A DNA stretch of 64,000 nt from Arachidicoccus sp. (GCA_028283605.1 JAPWKH010000031.1:1-64000); one strand, 5' to 3'. Shown: positions 9,311-20,100, counted from the stretch's first letter. Notes: generated by a model from the sequence alone, not told the origin. Translations and numbers: made by a program.

Positions 9311-10128
9311 TGGTTGTTTTTCCCAATGCAAAAATCAATATAGGATTATTTATCACAAATAAACGTGATGACGGTTTTCACGATCTTGAAACTGTTTTTT
9401 ATCCTATACCGTTTTGTGATGCTTTGGAAGTAATGCCGAATAAGAAAAATGAATTTAATTTTACATGCTCCGGATTGCCGGTGGAAAATACATCTGAAAA
9501 TCTTTGTATAAAAGCATACAAACTTATCAGAAATGATTATCCGTTTATTCCGGAATTGCAAATGTGGCTGCATAAAGCCATTCCTACAGGTGCAGGATTA
9601 GGCGGAGGCAGCGCAGATGCTTCTTTTACACTGAAATTGCTGAACGAAGAATTTCAATTAAACATTTCCGAAGAAAAATTATTGCAATATGCGCTTTCGC
9701 TGGGAAGCGACTGCCCTTTTTTTATTCAAAACAAAGCCTGCATTGCCAAAGGTCGCGGCGAAATCATGGAACCGGTAAATGTTGATTTGCGCAACTATTA
9801 TATCATTGTTGTTCACCCAGGAATTCATATCAACACAGGCTGGGCTTTCAAACAGCTGCAACCAAAACCTGTAGGTTTTTCCCTGAAAAAAATTGCAGAG
9901 GAAAAGATTGAAACCTGGCGGGATTTTGTAAGAAATGATTTTGAAAAACCTGTTTTTGAACTTTATCCGGAAATTAAAAAAATTAAAGAAGAGCTTTATA
10001 AGAAAGGCGCTTTGTTTGCATCTATGACGGGATCGGGAAGCAGCGTTTACGGATTGTTTTCAGAAGATCCGGCAAATATTGAATTTGAATTTAAAGCAAA
10101 GTATCTTCGGTTTATTTCTGTATTGTAG
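9310..10128 (+). CDS. ispE: 4-diphosphocytidyl-2-C-methyl-D-erythritol kinase
   Basis: A 272-residue GHMP kinase. It has the N-terminal FPNAKINIGL with the catalytic lysine, the ATP loop PTGAGLGGGSADAS near residues 96-109, the LGSDCPFF motif with the catalytic Asp, and a C-terminal MTGSGSSVYG. It phosphorylates CDP-methylerythritol in the non-mevalonate isoprenoid pathway, a soluble cytoplasmic step. Length and motifs are normal for the family. The start overlaps the upstream stop by one base, and the 3' end overlaps the convergent cdd gene by 17 bp. Confidence 0.95.
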   Translation: MVVFPNAKINIGLFITNKRDDGFHDLETVFYPIPFCDALEVMPNKKNEFNFTCSGLPVENTSENLCIKAYKLIRNDYPFIPELQMWLHKAIPTGAGLGGGSADASFTLKLLNEEFQLNISEEKLLQYALSLGSDCPFFIQNKACIAKGRGEIMEPVNVDLRNYYIIVVHPGIHINTGWAFKQLQPKPVGFSLKKIAEEKIETWRDFVRNDFEKPVFELYPEIKKIKEELYKKGALFASMTGSGSSVYGLFSEDPANIEFEFKAKYLRFISVL

Positions 10129-10612
10129 CCACTTTCATATCATCGGAAGAAAAACTGAATGGCAATAACTGATGCGCATTTTCTACTACCAACACCTCTC
10201 CTTCCAATCCGCTCATAATGATTTTTATATTTTGCTGAAACCTGTTTTCATATTCCACCAATGATTGCCTGCAAATGCCGCAAGGCGTAATCGGTTTGAT
10301 GCTTTCCCCGTTTTTATTATCATAACTTATGGCAATCGTTTTAATTAATTTATCCGGTTGCAGCGAAGATACTGCGCCAAGCAACGTTCTTTCCGCGCAG
10401 ATAGCTACGGGATAGCTTGCATTCTCCTGATTGGTAGCCGACACGGTTTCTCCATTATCCAATAAAGCTACAGCAGATACGTGAAAATTCGAATATGGCG
10501 CATAAGCGCTTTTTGTATTTATCCTTGCCTTTTCCAGAAGATCTTTATCTTCCTTGTTTAATTCATTGATACCTGCAAAAACTTCATATTTAAAAGAAAA
10601 ATCTTTTTGCAT
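10112..10612 (-). CDS. cdd: Cytidine deaminase
   Basis: A 166-residue protein. The zinc site is complete: CAERTLLGA with Cys and the proton-shuttling Glu, and PCGICRQSL with the two other cysteines. SAYAPYSNFHVSAVAL is the N-terminal substrate loop. It deaminates cytidine and deoxycytidine to uridines in pyrimidine salvage. The 3' end overlaps ispE (convergent) by 17 bp. The lepB terminator lies 22 bp upstream of the start, so cdd probably has its own promoter, although I saw no exact -7 box. Confidence 0.95.
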   Translation of the reverse strand: MQKDFSFKYEVFAGINELNKEDKDLLEKARINTKSAYAPYSNFHVSAVALLDNGETVSATNQENASYPVAICAERTLLGAVSSLQPDKLIKTIAISYDNKNGESIKPITPCGICRQSLVEYENRFQQNIKIIMSGLEGEVLVVENAHQLLPFSFSSDDMKVATIQK

Positions 10613-10633
10613 ATTAATAGTTATTTAAATAAA

Positions 10634-10660
10634 AATGTCAAAACCATTTGTCTTGACATT
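10634..10660 (-). terminator. Rho-independent terminator after lepB
   Basis: Read on the minus strand, an 11-bp stem (AATGTCAAGAC paired with GTTTTGACATT, one G-T pair) has a 5-nt loop and is followed by TTTATTTAAAT. It lies 26 bp beyond the lepB stop and before cdd. Confidence 0.7.
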
Positions 10661-10686
10661 ATTATTGTTATAAAAATACAACTTTA

Positions 10687-12207
10687 TTATTTTATAGCTT
10701 TAAATATTCGTTTCCAGCGAGGGCCGTTTTGCCAGCTGAACCATATCAAAGACGCTTTTCCCACAATCGCCGATTCCGGTACGAAACCCCAATAGCGGCT
10801 ATCCTGGCTGCGATGGCGATTATCTCCCATCATCCAGTAATAATTATATTCAAATGTGTACTGGTTGGTGGTTTTGCCGTCTATGATAAATTGATTTCCT
10901 TTTTGTTCAAAAGAATGATGCTCGTATGTATGAATAATCCTTTGATACAATGGAATATTTTCCGGTGTAAGTGTTACGGTAACTCCTTTTTTGGGAATCC
11001 ATATCGGCCCGTAATTATCTGCCGTCCAAGTATGCGGCGTATTTTCAAAATAAGGGAATAATGCGCTGCTCGGCAAGAAGTTTACTTCGAACTTTACTAT
11101 GTTCGGCAATTTTTTAAATGCTGCAGTATCTTCTGCGCGCATGTCTACAATATATTGATTATTGCTGCCATTGACAGGAGATAATTCCGGTTCATCAGTT
11201 TCGTTTACGGGATCTATTTTTATTTGTAAATTTTTAGATAGATAATCATCGTCAAATGCTTGCCCGTTTGTTGTAACCAAATATTCCATTTGCGATTCGG
11301 CAGGTACATAAGCAGGCTTGCCATTTACATACAATGAAGAATTTATTAATTGAATGGTATCTCCCGAAATGCCTGTGCATCGTTTAATATAGTTATCCGT
11401 TTTATCCAATGGATGAACCAAAATTTTATGTTCAGCCATTAATGCATCACGATCGCCATGATATACTTCTCGCAACACGTCGTAATACGGAACTGCGGAA
11501 AGATATTCAGGCTCATTGATAATGGTATCGCCGGCAGGAAAATTGAAAACAACCACATCGTTTCTTTTTATTTCTCCTAAAGCAGGTAATCGTTTATATG
11601 GCCATTGAACCAATTTGGTATAAGAAGGCGTAGTTGTAGAAAATGGCATCGTGTTGTGAACGAAAGGAAAGCTAATCGGCGTCATAGGAATACGCGGGCC
11701 ATAACTCATTTTATTTACAAAAAGAAAATCGTTTATCAACAGCGTTTTTTCCATACTTCCTGTAGGAATTACGTATGCTTCAAAAATAAAAGTGCGGATA
11801 ATTGTTGCTGCCACAGTAGCGAAAACCAATGCATCTATCCATTCGCGGGCTGTTGATTTTTTATATTTCTTTACAGCGTCTCGGCCGAGATATTTTATCT
11901 TATCTGAAAAGCCCACATAAGGCAAAAATATAAAAGGCGCAACGGCTGTAAGCGCATGATCGATTAATGAAAAACGCCCGAACTGCATTACGAAAATAAT
12001 CGTAATCCATATAGTGATAAACTGTCCGGCAATAGGGATTAATTGCAACCAGAACCAAATTTTTCCGATACCGCAAAGGTCGCATATAATCCATGTGTTA
12101 TAGAAAGGAACAAAGGCTTTCCACGGCGCAATGCCTGCTTTTTTGAACATTCCGTACACGCCCACAGGCCAACCTATCAAATACAAAATAACGTATAACC
12201 AACCCAT
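10687..12207 (-). CDS. lepB: Signal peptidase I with extra N-terminal membrane segments
   Basis: A 506-residue S26A peptidase. Residues 1-100 contain about four hydrophobic segments (a DUF5684-like module). The classical anchor follows near residues 122-145, and the catalytic Ser151 sits in IPTGSMEKTL. The Lys box is YIKRCTGISGDTI and box E is MMGDNRHRSQDSRYWGFV. The product cleaves Sec signal peptides at the outer face of the inner membrane. It is much longer than the 320-residue E. coli enzyme, both in the N-terminal module and in a roughly 150-residue insertion between the Ser and Lys/box E regions. The long form is usual in Bacteroidota. An exact -7 box lies 29 bp upstream. Confidence 0.93.
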   Translation of the reverse strand: MGWLYVILYLIGWPVGVYGMFKKAGIAPWKAFVPFYNTWIICDLCGIGKIWFWLQLIPIAGQFITIWITIIFVMQFGRFSLIDHALTAVAPFIFLPYVGFSDKIKYLGRDAVKKYKKSTAREWIDALVFATVAATIIRTFIFEAYVIPTGSMEKTLLINDFLFVNKMSYGPRIPMTPISFPFVHNTMPFSTTTPSYTKLVQWPYKRLPALGEIKRNDVVVFNFPAGDTIINEPEYLSAVPYYDVLREVYHGDRDALMAEHKILVHPLDKTDNYIKRCTGISGDTIQLINSSLYVNGKPAYVPAESQMEYLVTTNGQAFDDDYLSKNLQIKIDPVNETDEPELSPVNGSNNQYIVDMRAEDTAAFKKLPNIVKFEVNFLPSSALFPYFENTPHTWTADNYGPIWIPKKGVTVTLTPENIPLYQRIIHTYEHHSFEQKGNQFIIDGKTTNQYTFEYNYYWMMGDNRHRSQDSRYWGFVPESAIVGKASLIWFSWQNGPRWKRIFKAIK

Positions 12208-12236
12208 TATAACTATGTTTAATTATTGATTGAAAG

Positions 12237-12244
12237 CAAATGTA
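12237..12244 (-). promoter_or_regulatory. -7 box of lepB
   Basis: On the minus strand TACATTTG matches TAnnTTTG exactly and would give a leader of about 23 nt. No clear -33 box. Confidence 0.5.
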
Positions 12245-12338
12245 AAGGAATTATCGGTTGTCGTAACTGCTAATTTTGATAAGAAGACGATAAACAGGAT
12301 GAATGGAATCCATTCAAATTAAAATCGTTAAATAAATA

Positions 12339-12377
12339 TAACTGCTTGGCTTATCTTAAAGACAACCCAAGCAGTTA
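12339..12377 (-). terminator. Probable terminator of the sigma/SusCD/TlpA operon
   Basis: An 11-bp perfect stem (TAACTGCTTGG/CCAAGCAGTTA) with a 17-nt loop lies 27 bp after the last TlpA gene. On the minus strand it is followed by TATTTATTTAACG. The tail is weak and the loop long, so the call is moderate. Confidence 0.5.
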
Positions 12378-12404
12378 TTATGCCGACCGCTATAGTGGGG
12401 GGTA

Positions 12405-13542
12405 TTAATGAATAAATTCAGCTAATTTATCGTACACATCCGCGCCTCGTAAATTATTATCGATTATTATTCCCTCAGGGTCGATTAATACATTTTGCGG
12501 AATAGCGTCGATTCCGTATTGTACAGCCACCTCGTTCTTAAAGCCTTTCAAATCGCTGACCTGCGTCCAAGGCAAACTATCGTGGTGTACCGCACCCAAC
12601 CATGCCGCTTTGCTCTCGTCAAGAGACACACTGATGATTTGAAGATCTTTATTGTTTTTTTTCAGTTTTTTATAAGCGGCAACAAGATTTGGATTCTCTG
12701 CACGGCAAGGACCGCACCAGCTTGCCCAAAAATCTACCAGTACATATTTGCCGCGATAATCCGATAATTTTATTGGATTGCCGCTCGTATCGTTTTGCGT
12801 AAAGTCCATGACTTTTCTGCCCGGATTTCTTTTTTGAGCAATAGATATTTTATTCTGAATTGCTTTACCCAATAGAGTATTTTTCAAATCGGGAGAGAAT
12901 GCAGCAAAATGCTGTTGCGCAGTATCAGGATTAAATGAATATCCCAAATCCGTTAACTGAAATGCTTCTAAAGCGATATAAGAATCTTTGTTAGAATCTA
13001 TAAACGATTTCCTTATTTGCATTGCATTGGCATACGCAGCTTTACAACTGTCTCTTGCCCTTAGAAATCCGGGGTCGGTCGTGTCGGATGAATGACCGTA
13101 TTTCGCAATATAAAAATTAAGAATTTGATTGTAAGGCTTAAGACGGGATTCAAGCAACGCCTTATCATCATTTATTTTTGAATTCAAAATTTTTGCACGC
13201 TTAACTGAATCTTTAACCGCTATTTGCACAGGCTTATTATTTTCGATATAGAAACTTAATTCATCGCCTGAATACCATCTTATTGCCGTATCTCCTTCAT
13301 GTCTCATTCGAAGGCTTGCGTTTAATGGAGACGAAAAAAGTTTTCCTTTAAATTCGAATTTCCCGTTTTTGAGGTTTGATGGAATCTATTTGAATTTCTT
13401 TTACATTCAAGGGGTAACTCAAATACAATATTATTGGCAATTCTTTCGATTGTATAGTTCCTTTGATTACAAAACCGTTTTCCTGTGCAAAAATTGTTGC
13501 CGTAATTATTATTCCTAATATAGCTAAGAGTGTTTTTTTCAT
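12405..13542 (-). pseudogene. DUF4369-TlpA thioredoxin-like protein, broken by a one-base frameshift
   Basis: The start at 13542 opens a signal peptide and the beginning of a DUF4369 domain (ENGFVIKGTIQSKE), but the frame stops after 64 residues. The rest, DUF4369 end plus TlpA domain with WASWCGPCRAENP, continues in another frame from about 13350 to 12405. Removing one A from the run of five at 13366-13370 (T on the plus strand) joins the frames as PQNGKFEFKGK. This gives a 378-residue protein, close to its intact 379-residue upstream paralogue. Such proteins are exported thiol-disulfide oxidoreductases. The lesion may be a sequencing error or a real inactivating change. It is the last gene of the SusCD operon, 33 bp after the paralogue. 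Confidence 0.85.
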
Positions 13543-13575
13543 TTGTATAATTTTAATATTCTTTCGATTACATTT

Positions 13576-14715
13576 TTATTTTTTACCGAAAAGCGTTTCT
13601 AATTTCTCGTCTAATTCATTTCCGCGTAGGTTTCTGGCGATGATTTTGCCATTCGGATCTATTAAGAAATTAGAAGGTATCGCTTCTATGCCATATAATT
13701 GGGCGGCACTGCTTTTGAAGCCTTTCAATTCGGATATTTGTATCCAGGGCAAACCATCATAGCGAACTGCATTTACCCAAGCAGAGCGGATTTTAGCCTC
13801 ATCAAGCGATACGCTAAGTATAGTAAAATTGTTGCCCTTATATTTTTTAAAAGCCGCTACAAGATTTGGATTTTCCGCCCGGCAGGGATGGCACCACGAT
13901 GCCCAGAAATCGAGTAACACATAATGCCCTCGAAAATCGGAGAGCTTTACAAGATTTCCGAGCGTATCTTTTTCTGCAAAATCTGGAGCAATTCTGCCCA
14001 TCATTGTTGCTTTGTTCTTATTAATAAAGGTCTGAATTTCCTTCCCTAAAGAAGATTCTTTAAGAGTAGTAGAAAATTTGTCGAATTTCGGTTGCGCTGT
14101 GTCGGGATTAAAATTATAAGCAAGCTCTACTTCTTTAAAAGCTTCAAGAGATACATAGGAATTTAGATGCGTATAAATAAAGCTTTTTGTAACGCTGTCG
14201 TAATCATGCTGGGTGGATGTCATTATTTTCCTTGCAGGAATTAAAAATGAACTGTCTATACGTTGTTCGGGTGTAAGCGAGTAATATACCTTAGTTAAAG
14301 AATCTGCACTTCGGCTATATGGCATTTGAATTTTATGAAGCGCTATGTCATCATCATTTGTTCGAGATCCCTTTACAATTGCGTTTTTCAATGAATCGGG
14401 AAATACAATATTAATATCTGAATTCTCTAAATAAAAATACAGCCTGTCTTTTTGTTTATATAAAGGCTCGTTCGGATTATTTTGAACCGTTAATGTTACT
14501 CCGGCGGGAGAAGATAAATGTCCTTTAAATATAAAATTACCCTTATCCAAAACTGTTGAATCTAAAACATTAGTCGTATCGTCTATATAATTAAGAAAAA
14601 TTTTTGTCGGTTGTTTTAAAACGTACGGTATTTTCCCTTGAATAATATAACCATTTTGGGTAAATCCGCTAAAGGGAATGAGCAAAAGAATGAGTATTAC
14701 ATTTTTTGTTTTCAT
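13576..14715 (-). CDS. DUF4369 domain TlpA-like disulfide reductase
   Basis: A 379-residue protein with a signal peptide (FSGFTQ, about residue 19). Residues 20-120 form a DUF4369 domain (GYIIQGKIP, GNFIFKGHL). A helical middle region follows, then a thioredoxin/TlpA domain from about residue 240 with WASWCHPCRAENP. The active-site dipeptide is HP, whereas its two paralogues in this window have GP; HP is typical of more oxidising DsbA-like sites. A cis-proline region follows (EAIPSNFLI). It acts in the periplasm or is tied to the envelope. It is 35 bp downstream of the DUF1735 gene in the SusCD operon, a frequent arrangement in Bacteroidota. Its partner protein is unknown. Confidence 0.85.
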   Translation of the reverse strand: MKTKNVILILLLIPFSGFTQNGYIIQGKIPYVLKQPTKIFLNYIDDTTNVLDSTVLDKGNFIFKGHLSSPAGVTLTVQNNPNEPLYKQKDRLYFYLENSDINIVFPDSLKNAIVKGSRTNDDDIALHKIQMPYSRSADSLTKVYYSLTPEQRIDSSFLIPARKIMTSTQHDYDSVTKSFIYTHLNSYVSLEAFKEVELAYNFNPDTAQPKFDKFSTTLKESSLGKEIQTFINKNKATMMGRIAPDFAEKDTLGNLVKLSDFRGHYVLLDFWASWCHPCRAENPNLVAAFKKYKGNNFTILSVSLDEAKIRSAWVNAVRYDGLPWIQISELKGFKSSAAQLYGIEAIPSNFLIDPNGKIIARNLRGNELDEKLETLFGKK

Positions 14716-14750
14716 AATTCGTATAATTTGTTTTTTTACAGATTTAAATT

Positions 14751-15683
14751 TTACGGCACCAATCCAATTTCACTAATAAATATTGCATTATATGCGCTTA
14801 CATATGGTACACAAGACAAGGATGTAAAGCGCAAATATTTTGCAGTAACCTCTCCTGTATTGAGTGTTTGCATATTATTGCTAATGTCTCCTGCAAACGT
14901 TCCATTATCTGTCCAATTGGTTCCGTCCATACTTGTTTCAATTTTTATAGAAGTAGAATAGCCGCCATAGGTTGGATAATGTAAATTTGCAGGTAAATTA
15001 TATGTAACAGCGCTAAATGAAATTTCCTGATTGAAATTGATGGCAATCCATTGAGGCATTGATTGTGTTATATTAGATACCCAATAGGTAGCCGTGTTGT
15101 TGTCCAAAATATTGGTTGCTACAAAGGAGCTATAAATTGAAGATACTCCGGCAATAGTCCATTTGGTTTTACGAATAAATGTAGGTTTACCTGCTTTAAA
15201 CACTACATAAAACACTTGCTCTTTTGCTATATCTTGTACGTTGCCGTCAATAGACTGAATTACTATCGGAACTACATAATCGATATAGCCGTCTAACTTC
15301 GATTCTTGTATTATATTAATTTGTACAGAATCCGACATATCGGAGCCAGCAACAATATGACACGTAGGTTTATAAAATAAGTATGCATTTGAAGGCAATA
15401 GAGTACCGTTCCCGTAAGCTGAATTGTAGTCATCGATTTTAGTTGTATCTACGGCAAAAGTAACCCAATGCTCTCCGGTGGAGGCGCCTCCGGATAATTT
15501 AGCCTTCAATCCTACAACGATGACAGAATCTTTCAAAACCGGCATAGCTGTTACAAGTGTATCGGTTCCCGAACTTGCTTGTATAGAAATATTGTCCGCC
15601 GGCAAAACGGATTTTATATTGTCTTTAGAACATGCCGAAAACAGAATGAGAAAACAAAATAAAAGCCTATATTGTAATTTCAT
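14751..15683 (-). CDS. DUF1735 plus discoidin-like (F5/8 C) SusE-type lipoprotein
   Basis: I chose the ATG at 15683 (310 residues). The open frame reaches back to 15932, but its first 83 residues overlap the SusD gene and look non-coding. From 15683 the protein starts with a lipoprotein signal, LILFSACSKD. Residues about 40-140 resemble DUF1735 (VGLKAKLSGGASTGEHWVTFAVD). Residues about 170-310 resemble an F5/8 type C galactose-binding fold (NILDNNTATYWVS, PQWIAINFNQ, KYLRFT). Proteins of this kind are surface glycan-binding partners of SusC/SusD. It follows susD by 43 bp. The ligand cannot be read from the sequence. Confidence 0.8.
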   Translation of the reverse strand: MKLQYRLLFCFLILFSACSKDNIKSVLPADNISIQASSGTDTLVTAMPVLKDSVIVVGLKAKLSGGASTGEHWVTFAVDTTKIDDYNSAYGNGTLLPSNAYLFYKPTCHIVAGSDMSDSVQINIIQESKLDGYIDYVVPIVIQSIDGNVQDIAKEQVFYVVFKAGKPTFIRKTKWTIAGVSSIYSSFVATNILDNNTATYWVSNITQSMPQWIAINFNQEISFSAVTYNLPANLHYPTYGGYSTSIKIETSMDGTNWTDNGTFAGDISNNMQTLNTGEVTAKYLRFTSLSCVPYVSAYNAIFISEIGLVP

Positions 15684-15726
15684 TTTAATAATATTTAGAT
15701 TGAATTTTTTTAGCAAATGCTTACCA

Positions 15727-17097
15727 TTAGGGGTTTTGTTGCATGTCCGGATTGAATTGTAGTACCTGCACCGGTATTTGTAAAGTATATTTTGTACTAT
15801 GTGGCGGCAATGTAGCGATAACATTTTCTTGTGCGTCGTATCGATACACCGTATCCATTCTACCCTCTTTATTGAGCCTGCGCATATCAAACCATCGCAA
15901 TCCGCTAAATGGCAATTCATGTTTTCTTTCAATCAAAACGTTTTTCAATACGCTGTCTTTATTATCCGATTGATAGGGTTCATAGTTGCTTGCCGAAAAT
16001 CGGTCTTTACGTATATCGTCTAATTGTTGCAAAGCGGTAGATAAATCATTGGAACGTGCTGCCGCTTCGGCTATTATTAATTTCATTTCTTGTACGGATG
16101 TACCTGTGTTTACGTATTGCAAAGAAGGTGTTCTACCGGCAGGATAGTATAATGTAGCCCCTCTTATCGCATAGGTATAAGCATCGGTGCTGTAATAAAG
16201 CTCACTGACACGTAAATCATTTGTAGCAAACGACCGCATAAAATCTAAGGTGACGGTATTGTAACCAATGATCATTCTTCCATAAATAACATCGGGCTGA
16301 ATGCTGATGTTAGCCGTAGCGGGGGGCGCTCCGTTAAAATCAAGCATGGTTGCCGAGCTTTTTTCTAAAGCCAGCTCTGCATTTTTTCGCGCATCGGTGT
16401 AATCACCGGCATAAAAATAAATTCTTGCCAAAACACTATACGCTGCTGCAATAGAACCGCGAAAACGATTGTTGCTGTTATCAACCGGTAAATCGGGAAT
16501 AGCTGCGTTTAAATCGGAAATAATTTGAGTATAAATTTCTTGTATTGTACTTCGTGCCGGAGTTGTTTGACTTACATCGTTTGATATAACAAATGGAACA
16601 CCAAGGTCTTTATCAGCAGTAGATGAATCGTACTCATTTCCGTATTCATTTACCAAATAAAAATATTCAAATGCACGCCCTAAGAGAGCTTCTGCGTTGA
16701 GACTTCTTTTTTGTTCATCAGTAGCACTTGTTGCTTTGTCTATCCCCAATAATACCGTATTGTATTTATTTATATTGGCATAATGTTGTCCCCATAAGGG
16801 CGGGGAGATGCTTAAATCGGTTGAGAATTGGGGTGCCCATGTAAACATAAGTTCACTGACTGCCGATGGAGGAACAGTTATGGTAGGATAATCAGTATAA
16901 TCTGAAAAAATATCCAAATAAGATCCGACAGTACCGATACCATAATCCAGTGAGACATCATTCAGCCACAAATCATAATCATTGGCAGTTTTCAGTAAGG
17001 TATATCCTTTTGGCTGTACATTAAGATATTTATCGCATCCGGAAATTGAGACACAGCAAATAACCAAAGCGTTTATAATATATTTAGAATATTTCAT
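15727..17097 (-). CDS. RagB/SusD family nutrient-uptake lipoprotein
   Basis: A 456-residue lipoprotein (VSISGCDKYLNVQP). The TPR-like SusD fold is supported by LGRAFEYFYLVNEYG, the SVLARIYFYAGDYTDARKNAELAL repeat and the C-terminal ERKHELPFSGLRWFDMRRL. SusD proteins form a lid over SusC at the outer membrane and capture the substrate. It is 12 bp after the susC-like gene, in the same operon. It is somewhat shorter than typical glycan SusDs (500-600 residues). The substrate is unknown. Confidence 0.93.
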   Translation of the reverse strand: MKYSKYIINALVICCVSISGCDKYLNVQPKGYTLLKTANDYDLWLNDVSLDYGIGTVGSYLDIFSDYTDYPTITVPPSAVSELMFTWAPQFSTDLSISPPLWGQHYANINKYNTVLLGIDKATSATDEQKRSLNAEALLGRAFEYFYLVNEYGNEYDSSTADKDLGVPFVISNDVSQTTPARSTIQEIYTQIISDLNAAIPDLPVDNSNNRFRGSIAAAYSVLARIYFYAGDYTDARKNAELALEKSSATMLDFNGAPPATANISIQPDVIYGRMIIGYNTVTLDFMRSFATNDLRVSELYYSTDAYTYAIRGATLYYPAGRTPSLQYVNTGTSVQEMKLIIAEAAARSNDLSTALQQLDDIRKDRFSASNYEPYQSDNKDSVLKNVLIERKHELPFSGLRWFDMRRLNKEGRMDTVYRYDAQENVIATLPPHSTKYTLQIPVQVLQFNPDMQQNP

Positions 17098-17109
17098 TGT
17101 TATTTGAAT

Positions 17110-20100
17110 TTAAAAATTGGTAAATATCCCGAAGGTATAGGTGGGTGTTACATACGATTTTTGATACCCGCCTGTTGCCGCACTATAATTATACTTGTTC
17201 AGCCCGACTGTCCATATATTAGATGCTTGCAACTTTATCTCAAGATGCGAGAATCCAAGTTTCCTGATAAATTTGTTCTTATCCATGCTGTAAGAAAGAA
17301 CTATATCTCCCAGCGTTATATAATCCGCGTTTACTATATATTTGTCTGCATAGTTGTACACACCGTTTGCATAATAATTGCTGTAAGCACTCAACGCCAT
17401 TACATCTGTCTTGGTTTCATCACCGGCTTGTTTCCAATAATCGCCGGCTCCTTTCAGCGGTCTTGTTGCAGCAGGATTCGGACGTGGCACAAATACTTTG
17501 AACCCGCCGTAATAATTGAACATGCAATAAATGTAAAAGCTGCCTATATCCCATCGATTGCTTATGCCCGCATTAATGGTAGGAATTGAAGACCCTGCGT
17601 ATTGGATAATATTAGAAGTATCGTTACTGAATGTATAATAAGTTGAGGAACCCGTTGTATTATCTTCTGTATGATATATTGTTCCTTTTGTATTTTTTAC
17701 GGTCGGATATCCTAAACTATCCAAGCCTGCATAACGGTAAGCAAATAATGCTCCGACAGGTGCTCCTTGCACAAAGCCCAGATTATTGATTTCCATAGGA
17801 GAATACTCCTTTCTGTTGAGACCTGAAATTAAATAATCCTGATATACTTTCTGCACTTTACTGGTATTGTGTGCCAAAATAAATCCTGTGTTCCAGTTGA
17901 ATTTTTTATTGCTTATCCAATCGGCATGTAAACTTATTTCTATGCCTTTATTGGTAATGTCTGCACTGTTTATCAACGAAGGGCTGGTGCCAATGGTTGG
18001 GTCAATCTGTGCACTACTCATAACATCGGTAGTTTTTTTATTGTAATAATCTATACTACCATAAATATGTTTAAACAAAGCATAGTCCAAGCCTATATTG
18101 AAATTGTTCGTTTTCTCCCAACGCAAACTGCTGTTGGCATTGGATTTCAATATTAAGGAAGAAGTATATGGAGAGGTATAAAAATTTGTTTGAGACTCTG
18201 CAATTACCTCAGGCAGCGATGATTTTGCCACATTCCCATTGAAGCCATCGGCTATGCGCAGCTTCAGCATTTTTATCCATGAAACATTTTCCATAAATTT
18301 TTCTTTATTAATGTTCCATGCTGCACCAACCGACCACAAAGGTTTATATTTATATTTAGGATTTGTGCCGAAAAGATTGGACTGGTCTATACGCATACTT
18401 CCTGTAACGGAATAAGTATTTCTAAATGAATAAACAATATTGGTATAGCCAGATAAATATCTGTCTTTTGAATAGGACTGGTCGAAAAAATCAGAATAAT
18501 TGGATGAATTAAATAAGGAACCAAAAAACGCACCTGTTACATTTCCACTAAAAAGGCTGCCGTAATCAACAGGCTGCTGTAACAATGTTTGATCATCGTA
18601 ACCGAAATAGGAAGCTATATTTCCCTCATCTATCACCTGTCTTACCTCCGTTCCCAATATTGCATTAAAAGAATGTTGAGAACCGATAACTTTATTATAA
18701 TTCAATTGAGCCCTGAGTGTATAACTTGAAAGATTGTCGTGCTGTTGTTTAAGAAAACCACCTTCCGGAATATTGAATGTAAGGTTTCCTGTATTATCTT
18801 GTGTAACTGCACTATTAATATATTGTCTTGCCTCAGATGAATTTCCGGAAGCATAATGTTTTATATCTGTAACGGATCTTTCATATATACCACCGAAAGA
18901 CAAATCAAAACCGCTGCCAATAATATAATCAAAATTGGCAGTAACGCTATTGTTGATAGTATGTGTTCTATCGGTTACTTCGTTAATTTCACTTAATGGA
19001 TAATAACGCGCGTCTTCCAATCCTAAAGACATTATGTAATTATTATAAAACGGATTCGCATTTGATCCCTGAGAAACGGACAATGGATTTCCGTTTACAT
19101 CTTTTAAATGTTCATAAGGATATAGAGAGGTAATATCGGGTACCGGAGCACCATTGATATATGATTCCTGATAATTGGTTGTCAGTTCCAACGAAAGTTT
19201 TTTGGAGAACTTTAAGGTTGTTCGTCCGGTCAGCAAAAGCTTGTAATCATTGTTCTTAATTTGTTCTGCTCTATCGCCTGTATAGTTTGCAGTAAAATAA
19301 TAAAGCGCATTAGGACCTCCTCCCGAAACATCTACATTGTATGTTTGCGTTACGGCTGCGCGCAAAAAATACTTTCCATAATCTTTGATGTTGTTATAAT
19401 CTTCAAGCGCCGCATACGACTGTTGCGCCTGATAAGGTGTAATCACATTTGCCATCTGCTGCGCCAAAATATAATATACAGGAGAAATAGAAGAACTAAG
19501 CGTTTTCGTAGAAAGTTGCCCCCATGTGTCAGCATTAACTACGTAATTATTTTTCTGATAATTTGTAACAATGGCGGAAGCGTCATCTGCCCAACGGTAT
19601 CGCGTATAATTTTCTTTAGGTGTAATCCCTAGTGTAGCACGAAACGAAATCAGTGGTTTTCCAACCTTCGCTTGTTTTCTTTCTATCACAATCACACCAT
19701 TTGAAGCACGTACTCCGTAAATGGCTGCAGCTGCGGCATCTTTTAATATGGTAACAGATTTGATTTCGTTAGGATCAATCATGTCCATCGTAAGTTCCGT
19801 AGGATAGCCATCCACCACAATCAATGGTTGCGAATTTGCAGAGATAGTAGAAATGCCGCGAATATTGAAAAGGCTGTGGGAGGATGGATTCCCATTCGCG
19901 TCCTGAAAATTAAATTGCACATTAGGGTTAATCATCAATCCGGGCAATTTATTTACCAACCCGTCCAGAAAATTTGTACTTATTCTTGACTCATATTCTT
20001 TAGTCGTTATCTGCGAAACGGCACCTGTGCTTTGTTCCGGGCGAATTTTTTGATATCCTGTATTTACAGCGTTTAAAGAAAAAGAATCCAATTCATGTAC

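Noticed and set aside
12405-13307. Stand-alone 300-residue thioredoxin protein
   Set aside because: It lacks a signal peptide and the start of DUF4369, both of which are present in the other frame just upstream; a one-base change joins them.
15684-15932. N-terminal extension of the DUF1735 lipoprotein (83 more codons)
   Set aside because: It overlaps the end of the SusD gene, has a non-protein-like composition, and would bury the clear lipoprotein signal that starts at 15683.
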